Below are positions 1 to 8,893 of a DNA stretch of 64,000 nucleotides, one piece after another. The DNA is taken from NCBI GenBank assembly GCA_017534535.1, contig JAFXVZ010000019.1, forward strand, positions 226,863-290,862. Direction: 5' to 3'. A program made the position numbers and the translations under genes. Positions within the stretch are counted from its first letter, which is position 1. Every line of letters starts with the position of its first letter. The notes below the pieces were generated by a model. That model was not told where the DNA came from and made no database searches. It saw only the letters and a program-made list of their open reading frames with translations. The stretch comes from Bacteroidaceae bacterium (lineage in GTDB: Bacteria > Bacteroidota > Bacteroidia > Bacteroidales > Bacteroidaceae).

Positions 1-129
1 CCAAGCAGAATACCTTTTCAAAAGGCATTTCATTTCACATGGATTATAATTCTTGCCACCTAAATAGGCTTAGAACCCCAAAATCAACGGATAGTTCAAA
101 TTTAATAAGGTAATGTCATTTTTTGTTTG

Positions 130-137
130 TATATTTG
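130..137 (+). promoter_or_regulatory. Putative -7 promoter box of the first gene
   Basis: TATATTTG matches the Bacteroidota -7 consensus TAnnTTTG and lies 17 bp before the first candidate ATG. No clear -33 TTTG is seen 19-20 bp upstream. The upstream stretch from base 1 holds only a short palindrome (CCTTTT-C-AAAAGG, about 14-26) and no gene. Confidence 0.5.
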
Positions 138-154
138 TGCAAACTTAAAAGAAT

Positions 155-766
155 ATGGTTATGGAGAAGAAGACAATTATGTTAGGTAGTTTTGTGGCCT
201 TGTTTAGTATGTTCCTGTGTTTGTCGAAGGCTCATGCACAAAATGATGTAGATGCTATTCGAAATCACTATTATGCTGTAAAACAGCGTATTGAACAAAT
301 GGAGGCAGTGCAGTTGCCATCTGAATATTATCAAGTGAAGGTAGCTCAGAATTTGCCTGGAACAGGAGGTCATGAGGAGGTGGTAAATATGTATTATGGT
401 GAAAGGGATGACCACGAAATATGGCCTTCTCATTGGTTGGAGTTTGTGACCATCCACTATAACTTCGCCGTTCGCGAGTATTACGAGGAATATTTATATA
501 ACGAAAATGGCGACATTGCCTTCATCTTTGCCAGTAATCCAGATGTGGAGTTTGGCTCTTTGTATGAGTTTCGTCTTTACTTTTATGATGGTGGTTTGAT
601 TAAAGTGAATATTAGGCGTCACACTGTCGATAAAACCGATTACATTCAAGTATATGATGGCGATGAGATACCTCAAGAGTATCAATCTTACTACAATGAA
701 TTTGCAAATCGCGTTAAGATCATTCGCATTCTCTACAATGCTGTAGATGAAGGCAAAAGAAGTTGA
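155..766 (+). CDS. Hypothetical secreted protein
   Basis: A protein of about 203 residues that I do not recognise. The N-terminus is a clear Sec signal peptide: basic MEKK, a hydrophobic stretch, then an AHA-Q type signal peptidase I site near residue 28. The mature part is rich in Tyr, Glu and Asp, with strand-like patches (EFRLYFYDGGLIKVNI) but no catalytic motif I can name. It probably acts in the periplasm or at the cell surface. Two in-frame ATGs (155 and 161) are possible; 161 gives the more typical MEKK start. It is transcribed alone and faces the convergent flavodoxin gene. Confidence 0.75.
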   Translation: MVMEKKTIMLGSFVALFSMFLCLSKAHAQNDVDAIRNHYYAVKQRIEQMEAVQLPSEYYQVKVAQNLPGTGGHEEVVNMYYGERDDHEIWPSHWLEFVTIHYNFAVREYYEEYLYNENGDIAFIFASNPDVEFGSLYEFRLYFYDGGLIKVNIRRHTVDKTDYIQVYDGDEIPQEYQSYYNEFANRVKIIRILYNAVDEGKRS

Positions 767-824
767 AGAATTGCCCTATAATCATATTGCAACTCTTTAG
801 GGATAATGCTGAAAGAAGAAAAAA

Positions 825-851
825 AGCTCCTCTGGAAACACCAGAGGAGCT
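825..851 (-). terminator. Terminator of the flavodoxin gene
   Basis: A perfect 11-bp stem (AGCTCCTCTGG / CCAGAGGAGCT) with a 5-nt loop lies 23 bp past the stop of the minus-strand flavodoxin gene. On that strand it is followed by a T-rich run (the complement of agaagaaaaa). No T-run follows on the plus strand. Confidence 0.8.
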
Positions 852-873
852 CGCCTATATATAAAGATAGGTA

Positions 874-1692
874 TTATCTATCAACAGCAGTAAAGTATGG
901 AGCTACATCACCATTCTCCTTGGTGATATACACATCCATCTTAGCACCATTGGCCTCACCTACAAACTTATAGTCGGTGCCTTTGGAAGTCTTACGACTA
1001 CCAACGCTTACGGCCTTTGTGCCATTCATCATAGGATAAGTAGAGATGGCGGCATCGAAGATAGCTGTTTCTTCAGCTGATGGAGCTTGCTGAGCAGAAT
1101 AATCAGCCAACACCTCATTCTTGCCCTCCATTAAACCTAAGTCGATCAACACACGGTCAACAGCTGCTGGCATCTTGTCCATCAATGAACTACGAACACC
1201 TACTGAAGCAGGGATTTGTGCCCCAGGAATGGCCTTCTTCAAGTCGCCCAAGCTCTGCTTGATGCCACTACTTCCACTGGTGCAGAAAGGCACTACCTTC
1301 TTACCTTTGAAGTCCACATTGGCCAGTAAAGTCTTGACAGGCTGAGCGTAAGTGCCAAACCACAGAGGATAACCCAAGAAAATAACGTCGTAATCAGCTA
1401 AGTTGGCCTTCAGGGGCAACAGCTCTGGCAATACATTACCAGCTCTTTCCTCTCCTGAACGTTTAATAATCTCGTCATATACAGTAGAATAAGGCTCCTT
1501 CAACTGAATAGCCTCAATGTCGGCACCGGTCTTCTGCTGGATGTATTCAGCAACTTGTTTAGTGGTGTTAGTAACAGAAAAATAAAGCACAAGTGCTTTC
1601 TTGGTAGGCTCTTCAGAAGATTGAGCCTGAGGCTTTGATGTGCAAGCCGTAATGAACAAACCTGCCATCAGCATCATAAATAACTTTTTCAT
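874..1692 (-). CDS. Flavodoxin-domain lipoprotein
   Basis: 272 residues. A lipoprotein signal peptide ends in LFITAC (lipid-modified Cys17). A flavodoxin-like FMN domain follows. Its first strand and phosphate loop read LVLYFSVTNTT (about residues 34-44), followed by the IFLGYPLWFGTYAQP flavin loop typical of the flavodoxin_4 group. The last 70 or so residues form a second region that I cannot assign. The likely role is an exported, membrane-anchored flavoprotein in electron transfer or reductase chemistry; the partner is unknown. It is a single-gene unit with its own promoter box and terminator. Confidence 0.85.
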   Translation of the reverse strand: MKKLFMMLMAGLFITACTSKPQAQSSEEPTKKALVLYFSVTNTTKQVAEYIQQKTGADIEAIQLKEPYSTVYDEIIKRSGEERAGNVLPELLPLKANLADYDVIFLGYPLWFGTYAQPVKTLLANVDFKGKKVVPFCTSGSSGIKQSLGDLKKAIPGAQIPASVGVRSSLMDKMPAAVDRVLIDLGLMEGKNEVLADYSAQQAPSAEETAIFDAAISTYPMMNGTKAVSVGSRKTSKGTDYKFVGEANGAKMDVYITKENGDVAPYFTAVDR

Positions 1693-1732
1693 TTGTCTAA
1701 ACGTTTTTAAAGATTATTGTTCATTTTGCCTG

Positions 1733-1740
1733 CAAAATTA
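1733..1740 (-). promoter_or_regulatory. Putative -7 box of the flavodoxin gene
   Basis: Read on the minus strand this is TAATTTTG, matching TAnnTTTG, 41 bp upstream of the ATG. The -33 element is not clear. Confidence 0.5.
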
Positions 1741-1794
1741 GAATTTCTCATATAAGTTGATATCTTATCGTACTAACATTTAATCTTTTTTTAC

Positions 1795-1802
1795 TATCTT
1801 TG
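1795..1802 (+). promoter_or_regulatory. Putative -7 box of the yhhN-like gene
   Basis: TATCTTTG ends 7 bp before the ATG at 1810. This would give a leaderless or nearly leaderless mRNA if the box is used. Confidence 0.45.
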
Positions 1803-1809
1803 CCAACAT

Positions 1810-2451
1810 ATGAAACGAATAATTATCATAAGCGTCATTTATGTAGTGCTTTGTGCACTATATTTCACCAATGCCCACTTGCCCAGCAAGTTGACTTACC
1901 CTGTAGCTTTCTTAGGGGTAATGGCCCTTATTGACTACAAGCACATTGGTATATGGATGGCTTGCGGACTGGTGTTCTCTGCCTTGGGCGATTGGCAAGG
2001 CACACAGGGTTATTTCTTGGGCCAAATGTGTTTCTTTGGCTTGGCACATCTGGCTTATATTGGCTATTTTATCAGTAGAATCAAAAGAAAAATGGGAGGG
2101 AAAAATGCCATCTGCTTTGCTATTCCTTGTATGATAATAGGAGTATTCGCTATTATCAAGGTGGTGCCTATGGCTCCTCCTGGTATTATTCAGATAGGCG
2201 TAAGCATATATTGTTTACTGATATTGACGATGTTATGGTCGGCTCTTCAGCAAAAAGACAAATGGTTTGCTTTAGGAGCTATTTTGTTTGTCATCTCTGA
2301 CTTTATTTTGGCTTGGAATAAATTCGTTAGTGCAATAGATTATGCATCGTGGTTCATTATGGTGCCTTATTATGGAGCTCAGTGGTTTTTCTTTGTAAGG
2401 GCTACAATCGTTGCATTAAACGCTTGCTCATGTACTTCACAGGATAAATGA
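1810..2451 (+). CDS. YhhN/TMEM86 family membrane protein
   Basis: 213 residues, strongly hydrophobic, with about seven to eight membrane segments. The LPSKLTYP segment, the GLVFSALGDW motif near residue 55 and the later VISDFILAWNKF motif are hallmarks of the YhhN family, whose animal relative TMEM86B is a lysoplasmalogenase. The bacterial function is generally unproven, so only a lipid-related membrane role is inferred. The 3' end overlaps the convergent LolC/E-type gene by 50 bp. The two conserved Asp residues expected in the family are present. Confidence 0.85.
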   Translation: MKRIIIISVIYVVLCALYFTNAHLPSKLTYPVAFLGVMALIDYKHIGIWMACGLVFSALGDWQGTQGYFLGQMCFFGLAHLAYIGYFISRIKRKMGGKNAICFAIPCMIIGVFAIIKVVPMAPPGIIQIGVSIYCLLILTMLWSALQQKDKWFALGAILFVISDFILAWNKFVSAIDYASWFIMVPYYGAQWFFFVRATIVALNACSCTSQDK

Positions 2452-3628
2452 CTGATAGGAAGCCAACTACAAGAACTGTGATGAAAATCAGCAAGATATC
2501 CGTAAAATTTACACTCACAGGATAAGCATCCACGATGAAGTTGTTGCCCAAGGAAATGATGCCGAAATGATGTTGTATCAAACAAAGCACAATGCCAATC
2601 ACAATACCGATCAAGGCTCCAAAAGCGGCAATCAACCAACCTTCCAGCATAAAGATTCGTTCAATGAGGCGATTGCTTGCACCTAAATTTCGCAAAGTCT
2701 GGACATCTTCTCTCTTATCCACGATTAACATGCTTAACGAGCCAATCACATTGAAGGTGGCGATGATGAGTATGAAGGTTAGAAAAAGGTAGGAAATGAA
2801 CTTCTCAATCTCCATGATATTAAAGACATCGGCTTGTTGCTCATAGCGATTCTGCACTTTGAAGTCAATTCCAAGTATTTCTTTCATCCTGCTTTGCACT
2901 TTACTTTCATTAGCTTTAGCATGCAATTTCAACTCTATTGCACTTACCTCATTACGATAGCCAAACAGTTTGCGGGCAAAAGTCAAGCTGGTAAGGATAT
3001 AGCGAGTATCATATTTCTCTTGATTGACTAGAAATACAGAGCCAGGCGAGTGAAGATAGTCTTTGGCAAAAGCAGCACTGGGGTTGGCAATGTTCACCTT
3101 GACATTGTGCTTAGGGGCAATTATGGGCAAGGCATCAACAAACTGTAAACCAGTGCCTAAGGTAGAAGCTACACCCATGCCTAAGATGCCGTATTCCACC
3201 CCTTCCTCATGCAATAGGAATCGTTGGCTTCCATAGAGAATATCATCGAAGTTAGTGAGTAGCTCAAAGTTGTCTTCCACTCCTTTTATGACCACCATCA
3301 GTTGTTCGTCTTTATATTGCGCCATCGCATTTTCCTCAATTGTCTGCATGGATAACTCCACCTCTGACATGCTGATAACCTGTTGGATGCGAGGGTCATC
3401 AGGACTGAATACCTTGCCTTGTGAAGTAGTGATTCTCAGTTGTGGGTCGAATGCTGTAAACAAGCCTTCCACCATCTCATGGAAACCATTGAATACCGAA
3501 AGGGTACAAACCATAGCGAGGGTGGCAAGGGCCACTCCGCATACTGAAATGGCGGAGATGATGTTAATGGCGTTGTGCTTCTTCTTTGAAAAGAGGTAAC
3601 GCTTAGCAATATAAAACTCAATGTTCAC
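2402..3628 (-). CDS. LolC/LolE-type ABC transporter permease (FtsX family)
   Basis: 408 residues. One membrane helix lies near the N-terminus (NAINIISAISVCGVALATL). A large periplasmic domain follows, then three C-terminal helices in the FtsX pattern. The start IEFYIAKRYLFSKK is typical of LolC/LolE-like subunits that release lipoproteins from the inner membrane with the LolD ATPase. A LolD-like ATPase is encoded far away at 29538-30194, so pairing is only possible, not shown. The start overlaps the end of rbfA by 11 bp, so the two are co-transcribed. The 3' end overlaps the convergent yhhN-like gene. Confidence 0.88.
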   Translation of the reverse strand: MNIEFYIAKRYLFSKKKHNAINIISAISVCGVALATLAMVCTLSVFNGFHEMVEGLFTAFDPQLRITTSQGKVFSPDDPRIQQVISMSEVELSMQTIEENAMAQYKDEQLMVVIKGVEDNFELLTNFDDILYGSQRFLLHEEGVEYGILGMGVASTLGTGLQFVDALPIIAPKHNVKVNIANPSAAFAKDYLHSPGSVFLVNQEKYDTRYILTSLTFARKLFGYRNEVSAIELKLHAKANESKVQSRMKEILGIDFKVQNRYEQQADVFNIMEIEKFISYLFLTFILIIATFNVIGSLSMLIVDKREDVQTLRNLGASNRLIERIFMLEGWLIAAFGALIGIVIGIVLCLIQHHFGIISLGNNFIVDAYPVSVNFTDILLIFITVLVVGFLSVIYPVKYMSKRLMQRL

Positions 3629-4016
3629 TGTTCAAATAGTCTTCCTCTGGACCTTCAGGCGACTTATATCCATCACCTTTTGCTTCTTTGATCAGATTGT
3701 CGATATGTTCAGCATAATCGAGCGAGTCATCCACAAAGAACTTCAGTTCTGGGATGATACGCAACTGATGACGCACTCTTTGCCCCAAGTCATAGCGAAT
3801 GGTACGCATGTTGGTGGTGATATTCTTCAGCAACTCAGGTGCTATCTCAGAAGGGAAGATGCTGAGATACACCTTGGCGATACTCAAATCAGGGCTGATG
3901 CGTACGTTACTTACAGACACCAACACACCATGTGTGCCTTGTGTCTGTCTCTGAAACAAGTCACTTAATTCTTTTTGAATCAAGCGAGAAATTTTATTCT
4001 GTCTTGTACTGTCCAT
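3618..4016 (-). CDS. rbfA: Ribosome-binding factor A
   Basis: 132 residues with the RbfA KH-like fold. An N-terminal QNKISRLIQKELSDLFQ helix is followed by the VSVSNVRISPDLSIAKVYLSIF strands and the LGQRVRHQLRIIPELKFFVDDSLDYAEHIDNLI segment. It assists 30S maturation at the 16S rRNA 5' helix. It is the first gene of an rbfA-permease operon. A full consensus promoter lies directly upstream (4043-4074). Confidence 0.95.
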   Translation of the reverse strand: MDSTRQNKISRLIQKELSDLFQRQTQGTHGVLVSVSNVRISPDLSIAKVYLSIFPSEIAPELLKNITTNMRTIRYDLGQRVRHQLRIIPELKFFVDDSLDYAEHIDNLIKEAKGDGYKSPEGPEEDYLNSEH

Positions 4017-4042
4017 TTTTCTTTATTCTTTTAATATTTGCA

Positions 4043-4074
4043 CAAATATAGTGAAATTTGGTGATAATCCCAAA
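4043..4074 (-). promoter_or_regulatory. rbfA promoter
   Basis: On the minus strand, TTTG (4071-4074) is followed by 20 bp and TATATTTG (4043-4050), a full match to the Bacteroidota -33/-7 consensus. The -33 box abuts the stop codon of the upstream alpha-galactosidase gene. Confidence 0.75.
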
Positions 4075-4075
4075 T

Positions 4076-6232
4076 TCAGTTTGCAGTTACTTCAATCACT
4101 TTACTACTGGTGCTATAAGCGGAGAAGAGGTTGAGGCCCACTTGCATTAGGTATTCACCCGAGTAAGTCTTGGGCTCGGCATATTGCCCTCCTCGGGCAT
4201 TGGGCATGCGGTTGATTTCTTGCACCTTGTATTGCTTCTGAGGGTCAAGACCTTGCAATTTCACTGGCCATACGGTTTCAGCATAGCGAGGATGGATGTC
4301 GAAAGCAAAGACTACGGCTTTGTCTTGGTTCTCGCTGACATACATGGTGGAAGTATGATTACCCACGTAAGGAGAAACCAAGCGATACATGTCACCATCC
4401 AGAATTACAGGTTTTAAGGTATTGTAGTTGTGTATGGCTTGTTTACAGAAAGATGCCTCGTTTTCGTTCAAACCAGAGAGGTTGATGTCGAAGCCCAACT
4501 TGCCCATCATCGCCACATCCGTACTGAACTTGATGCTGGTGTTGCGATTCCAAGATGTGACATGTGAACAGATTACTTTGGAAGGGAATACCTGAGAATA
4601 GCCCCATTGGATATACAAACGCTCGATAGGGTCTGTATTGTCACTTGCCCAAAATTCGGTGAAATACTTCAAAGCCTCGAAATCAGTACGGCCACCACCA
4701 CCAGAACAGAGCATCATTGGCAAGTTAGGATACTTGGCTTTTACTCTTTCCAATATCTTGTAAAGCCCACGCACATGTTCAATATACAAATGTGACTGCT
4801 TCTCTTTCAGGTAGTATGAGTAGATATTGGTAATCGGGCTATTACAATCCCACTTGAAGAAAGCGATTTCAGGGTACTTTGTCATCAGGTTATCTAATAC
4901 ACTAAAAACGAAGTCCTGTACTTGAGGGTTACTCAAATCAAGCACCAACTGATTGCGGAAATAATACTCGTCACGATTAGGCAGATGAATTACCCAATCG
5001 GGATGCTTTTCATACAACTCACTTTTGGGGTTCACCATCTCAGGCTCAATCCAGATGCCAAATTTAACGCCTTGCTTCTTTGCGGCTTCTGTGAGATAGC
5101 CCACACCATGAGGTAACTTCTCCTGAATCTCCGTCCAATCACCCAAACCCTGATGGTCGTCATTGCGAGGATACTTGGTACCAAACCATCCGTCATCCAG
5201 CAAGAAGATATCCAAACCAAAAGACTTTGCTTCACCCATCAGGTTAACCAGTTTCTCCTCATCGAAGTTGAAGCTAGTGTTTTCCCAATTATTTAATAAG
5301 GTGTAACGAGTCTTTTCGCCATCCTTCACCTGATACTTAAGAGCCCAACGATGGAAGTTCCTGCTTGCCTCACCTATACCATTATAACTATAGGTAAAGT
5401 AGAAATCTGGTGTTCGGAATACCTCATTGGGATTCAGCTTATAAGCTGATGCGTAAGGGTTGATACCTGAAATCACACGCAAACCACCCAGTTGGTTTAC
5501 CTCGAAGGTAAATTGGAAATTGCCTGTCCAACCAATGGAGCCCAAAATTACCTCACCCTCAGTCTCACTGGCTTCATCTCCCAAAGCCAATTGGAAGAAA
5601 GGTGATATAAACATATTGGCACGACTACCCAACTTGGAGTCAATGACCTTCTTACCATAATAGAGTGGTTGGGTGGAAGGACGTGCTTCCTCTGCCCAGT
5701 CGCCACTATATTCCGTCAAGAAATAATGTGCATTGTTGAAGTGGAGCATCGAAGATGCATACTTCTGCAATTCTATAGGCTTTTTCTCTTGGTGACTGAT
5801 TTCTGTGAATGTCTTAATGAGGTTCTCATGGGCATATGCCACATAATGCAAAGTCACCGTTACAGGATATTTGTCGTCTTGTAAGGTCATGATAGTTTCA
5901 GAAACACCATCAGAAACCTGCTTCGCCTCATGCGATTGATATTTCAACAACAATGAAGAGTTGAAGTCATTGTGCACTACATGGATGGCAGGCTCGAAAT
6001 AGTCCTCCATACCATGCGTAATGTATGCCTCAGTGCCCAAGGACAATTGCGAGAGATCAGTTTGTGGATGTAAACGCTTGCCCAAATAGCTTTGGTAAAG
6101 CCTGCCATTATCGCCCACTTGAAACACTAGACTCAGGGCGTCAGTATCAATCTTTATTGCTGTTCGTGTTGCTGCAATCAACCATAGAGGCAAGCAACAA
6201 AACCATATTATCACGGTAATTCTTTTATTCAT
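4076..6232 (-). CDS. GH36 alpha-galactosidase, exported
   Basis: 718 residues with a signal peptide ending near LIAA. It has the GH36 layout: an N-terminal beta-sandwich, a (beta/alpha)8 barrel and a C-terminal beta domain. Barrel landmarks are LLDDGWFG, GIWIEPEMVNP, the nucleophile Asp in FKWDCN (about residue 460) and the acid/base Asp in WASDNTD (about residue 530). It should release terminal alpha-1,6-galactose from raffinose-type sugars or galactomannans, probably in the periplasm. The ATG overlaps the stop of the YfhO-like gene by 4 bp, so it is translated from the same mRNA. No SusC/D pair is nearby. Confidence 0.93.
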   Translation of the reverse strand: MNKRITVIIWFCCLPLWLIAATRTAIKIDTDALSLVFQVGDNGRLYQSYLGKRLHPQTDLSQLSLGTEAYITHGMEDYFEPAIHVVHNDFNSSLLLKYQSHEAKQVSDGVSETIMTLQDDKYPVTVTLHYVAYAHENLIKTFTEISHQEKKPIELQKYASSMLHFNNAHYFLTEYSGDWAEEARPSTQPLYYGKKVIDSKLGSRANMFISPFFQLALGDEASETEGEVILGSIGWTGNFQFTFEVNQLGGLRVISGINPYASAYKLNPNEVFRTPDFYFTYSYNGIGEASRNFHRWALKYQVKDGEKTRYTLLNNWENTSFNFDEEKLVNLMGEAKSFGLDIFLLDDGWFGTKYPRNDDHQGLGDWTEIQEKLPHGVGYLTEAAKKQGVKFGIWIEPEMVNPKSELYEKHPDWVIHLPNRDEYYFRNQLVLDLSNPQVQDFVFSVLDNLMTKYPEIAFFKWDCNSPITNIYSYYLKEKQSHLYIEHVRGLYKILERVKAKYPNLPMMLCSGGGGRTDFEALKYFTEFWASDNTDPIERLYIQWGYSQVFPSKVICSHVTSWNRNTSIKFSTDVAMMGKLGFDINLSGLNENEASFCKQAIHNYNTLKPVILDGDMYRLVSPYVGNHTSTMYVSENQDKAVVFAFDIHPRYAETVWPVKLQGLDPQKQYKVQEINRMPNARGGQYAEPKTYSGEYLMQVGLNLFSAYSTSSKVIEVTAN

Positions 6233-8739
6233 ATCTTTTCAGCTTTTCTCTTTTTAATTTGCAAGGCGATGATGGCTATCACACCTATCAATAATAGGAC
6301 CATAGCGATGTATGCGATAGTCTCAGTCACATGGATGCTCTGTGGGTCGAATGTCATCTGGATGGTATGCGAGCCTGCTGGGATGAAGAGTGTACGCAAT
6401 ACATAATCGGCACGAGCTAACTCCACAGGCTTCCCATCAATGGTTGCATGCCAACCATCAGGATAATAGACTTCTGAGAAGACGGCCACACCATTTAATG
6501 GGTTCTCAGAGTGATAAGTCACACTATTGGGTTCGTATGCCGTCAGTTCTATTATGGCATCCTTCCCCACGTCGAGAGTGGTGACATTATGTAAAGCCTC
6601 CTTAAACTGATTATCTACCACTGCGGTGAGGTAGGGGTGCACCTCTTTCAGTTTGTCAAGCTCCTCATCGGCATTCGCCACATAGTTCACTTCATCCACA
6701 AACCACGCATTACCGAAGGCGTATGGATTCTCCACAGGCATCTCTCCCTCTTTAGTAGGTAAGATGAAATAACGGGTGTTGAGCATGTTCAGTGCATTGA
6801 ACTTGTTGTGATCCACCTTTTCCATATCACCACCAGCCTCGACCATTGCTTGGTAAGCCACTTGCAACTCATTCTTTAAGCGAGTTTCAATCAACTCGTT
6901 ATACCTACGCAATTTAGCTGCATGATAGCCACCTACATTTTTATGCCAATATGAAGTGGTGTTTTCATTGAAAGGATTGCCCACGCTAAAGTTCAACACA
7001 CGATAACTCAGGTCGGTATCCGCCAGGATGTACTTATCAGCCTCCGTCTGGGAAAAAGTAGTAGTTTTAATGTCTGGCTCCACAAACTGATTGTCATAAA
7101 GGTATCGCTTGTTGATTTGCCACATGTCAAAGAGACATAGCAAGGCAATGGTACCAATCGTCAAGTCTTTATGCAACTTCCCTCTATAGAAAAGGAATAG
7201 AATTAACACACCCACCATAACGATAATGAAAGAACGCAAAGCATCTGATGATACCATAGCTGCACGCATTTCACTTAGATTGGCCATGATACCAGCTAAC
7301 TCGTTGGCGGGAATCCCTCCCTGATCTACGGCATTTTGCAACATTTGTGCTTCTTGAACAGGGATGAAATCGGTAAAGGCGGAAGGGGAGATCCAGATAA
7401 GTAAGCTGAGGCCGGCAGTACCTAGTAAACTTACAAGAAAAGCTGGAGTCAATGGTTTCAACAATGATAGCTGCTCTATGATTTTTTTCAATGCTAGCAT
7501 CGCTAACAAAGGTATAGTAAACTCTGCAATCACAAGGATTGAAGATACAGCTCTAAACTTATTATATATCGGCACAAAGTCGATGAAGAAGTCGGTAGGA
7601 GGCATGAAGTTTTTTCCCCAAGAAAGTATTATAGAGAAGATGGTAGTTCCTAAAAGTGCCCATTTCATCGTACCTTTCACAATAAAACAGCCCAAAAAGA
7701 AGAGAAACAATACGAAGGCTCCTACATACACAGGACCAGCAGTACCAGGTTGGTCACCGAAATACTGGGGCAATGCACCATACAAACTATTGTACTTAGG
7801 GTTCGCCTTGGTCATAGCTGTCTTGTTCTCGTTTATGGCCACCGTGGCACCACCTTTGAAGTTAGGAACTAACAAAGTCAGTGTCTCGTCCACGCCATAG
7901 CTCCATTGTGTGATGTATTCTTTTTCCAATCCACCAGTGGCCGATGACCCAGCTCCAAGATGTTGCGTCAATTCGCTTTTACCACGCATGGTCTCTAAAC
8001 TATAGGTATAGGTATGGTAGAGGTTACTGATATTGATGGCAATGCCCATCACACCTCCCAATGCCAAAACTGCCGAGGCTTTCAGGAACTGAGGCATGGT
8101 GTGATTGCGATAAGCCTCCACACCATAAGCAATGACCATAAAAAGCATCACAAATAGGAAATAGTAACTCATCTGTACATGGTTAGAGAGTATTTGCAAG
8201 GCAACAAACAAGGAAAAGACGATGCCACCTTGCCAAATTTTACCTCGATAGGCGAGCACCATACCTGCTATTGTTGGAGGGATAAAAGCCAAAGTAACGA
8301 ACTTCCAGATATGACCAGCAGCTATGAGTATAAAGAAGTAGGATGAGAACGCCCACAACATACCTCCTAAAGCAGATAACCATGCAGACATGCCAAAAGC
8401 TCTTAATAAAATGTAAAAACCTAAGAGCATGATGAATACCAATCGCACATACTCAGGCAACCAAAGTTGATAGACATTTTCTACCTGATGCAAAGTATCA
8501 GTTGAATTGTAGGAGGGTGAAATCTGATAGGTAGGCATGCCTCCGAACATAGAATTAGTCCAACGGGTACGTTCTCCAGTTCGTTGAAAATACTCACTGG
8601 CTTCCTGACCAGCAGCTGCACCAGCCGTGGTATCATGCTGAAAAAGAATTCTCCCTTCGATGTCAGCAGGATAGAAATACACGAACGAGATAACCACAAA
8701 TGTAAGTATGGAAATGATGTCTGGTATAATCTTCTTCAT
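6229..8739 (-). CDS. YfhO-family large membrane protein
   Basis: 836 residues from MKKIIPDII. More than ten membrane helices are followed by a C-terminal soluble domain. It resembles the bacterial YfhO family, thought to act in glycosylation of cell-wall or membrane polymers from lipid-linked sugars (family knowledge; the substrate here is unknown). A start 24 codons further upstream is open, but the promoter box at 8763-8770 lies inside that extension, so the start at 8739 is preferred. It is translationally coupled to the alpha-galactosidase gene. Confidence 0.85.
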   Translation of the reverse strand: MKKIIPDIISILTFVVISFVYFYPADIEGRILFQHDTTAGAAAGQEASEYFQRTGERTRWTNSMFGGMPTYQISPSYNSTDTLHQVENVYQLWLPEYVRLVFIMLLGFYILLRAFGMSAWLSALGGMLWAFSSYFFILIAAGHIWKFVTLAFIPPTIAGMVLAYRGKIWQGGIVFSLFVALQILSNHVQMSYYFLFVMLFMVIAYGVEAYRNHTMPQFLKASAVLALGGVMGIAINISNLYHTYTYSLETMRGKSELTQHLGAGSSATGGLEKEYITQWSYGVDETLTLLVPNFKGGATVAINENKTAMTKANPKYNSLYGALPQYFGDQPGTAGPVYVGAFVLFLFFLGCFIVKGTMKWALLGTTIFSIILSWGKNFMPPTDFFIDFVPIYNKFRAVSSILVIAEFTIPLLAMLALKKIIEQLSLLKPLTPAFLVSLLGTAGLSLLIWISPSAFTDFIPVQEAQMLQNAVDQGGIPANELAGIMANLSEMRAAMVSSDALRSFIIVMVGVLILFLFYRGKLHKDLTIGTIALLCLFDMWQINKRYLYDNQFVEPDIKTTTFSQTEADKYILADTDLSYRVLNFSVGNPFNENTTSYWHKNVGGYHAAKLRRYNELIETRLKNELQVAYQAMVEAGGDMEKVDHNKFNALNMLNTRYFILPTKEGEMPVENPYAFGNAWFVDEVNYVANADEELDKLKEVHPYLTAVVDNQFKEALHNVTTLDVGKDAIIELTAYEPNSVTYHSENPLNGVAVFSEVYYPDGWHATIDGKPVELARADYVLRTLFIPAGSHTIQMTFDPQSIHVTETIAYIAMVLLLIGVIAIIALQIKKRKAEKI

Positions 8740-8762
8740 AAGCTGTTTAATGATAATAATGG

Positions 8763-8770
8763 TGCAAAAG
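8763..8770 (-). promoter_or_regulatory. Putative -7 box of the yfhO-like operon
   Basis: TACTTTTG on the minus strand lies 23 bp upstream of the chosen ATG. It supports the shorter start of the YfhO-like protein. Confidence 0.5.
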
Positions 8771-8893
8771 TAATAAAACTTTGGGGAATAATCACCTACT
8801 AAGCCGAACAATTAACGAAAATATAGCAGCTGTCCTAATAATTCCACTCTTTGTTAGAGGAGGTCCCTTTTAGGGTGAGGGATTGTGTTGAGC

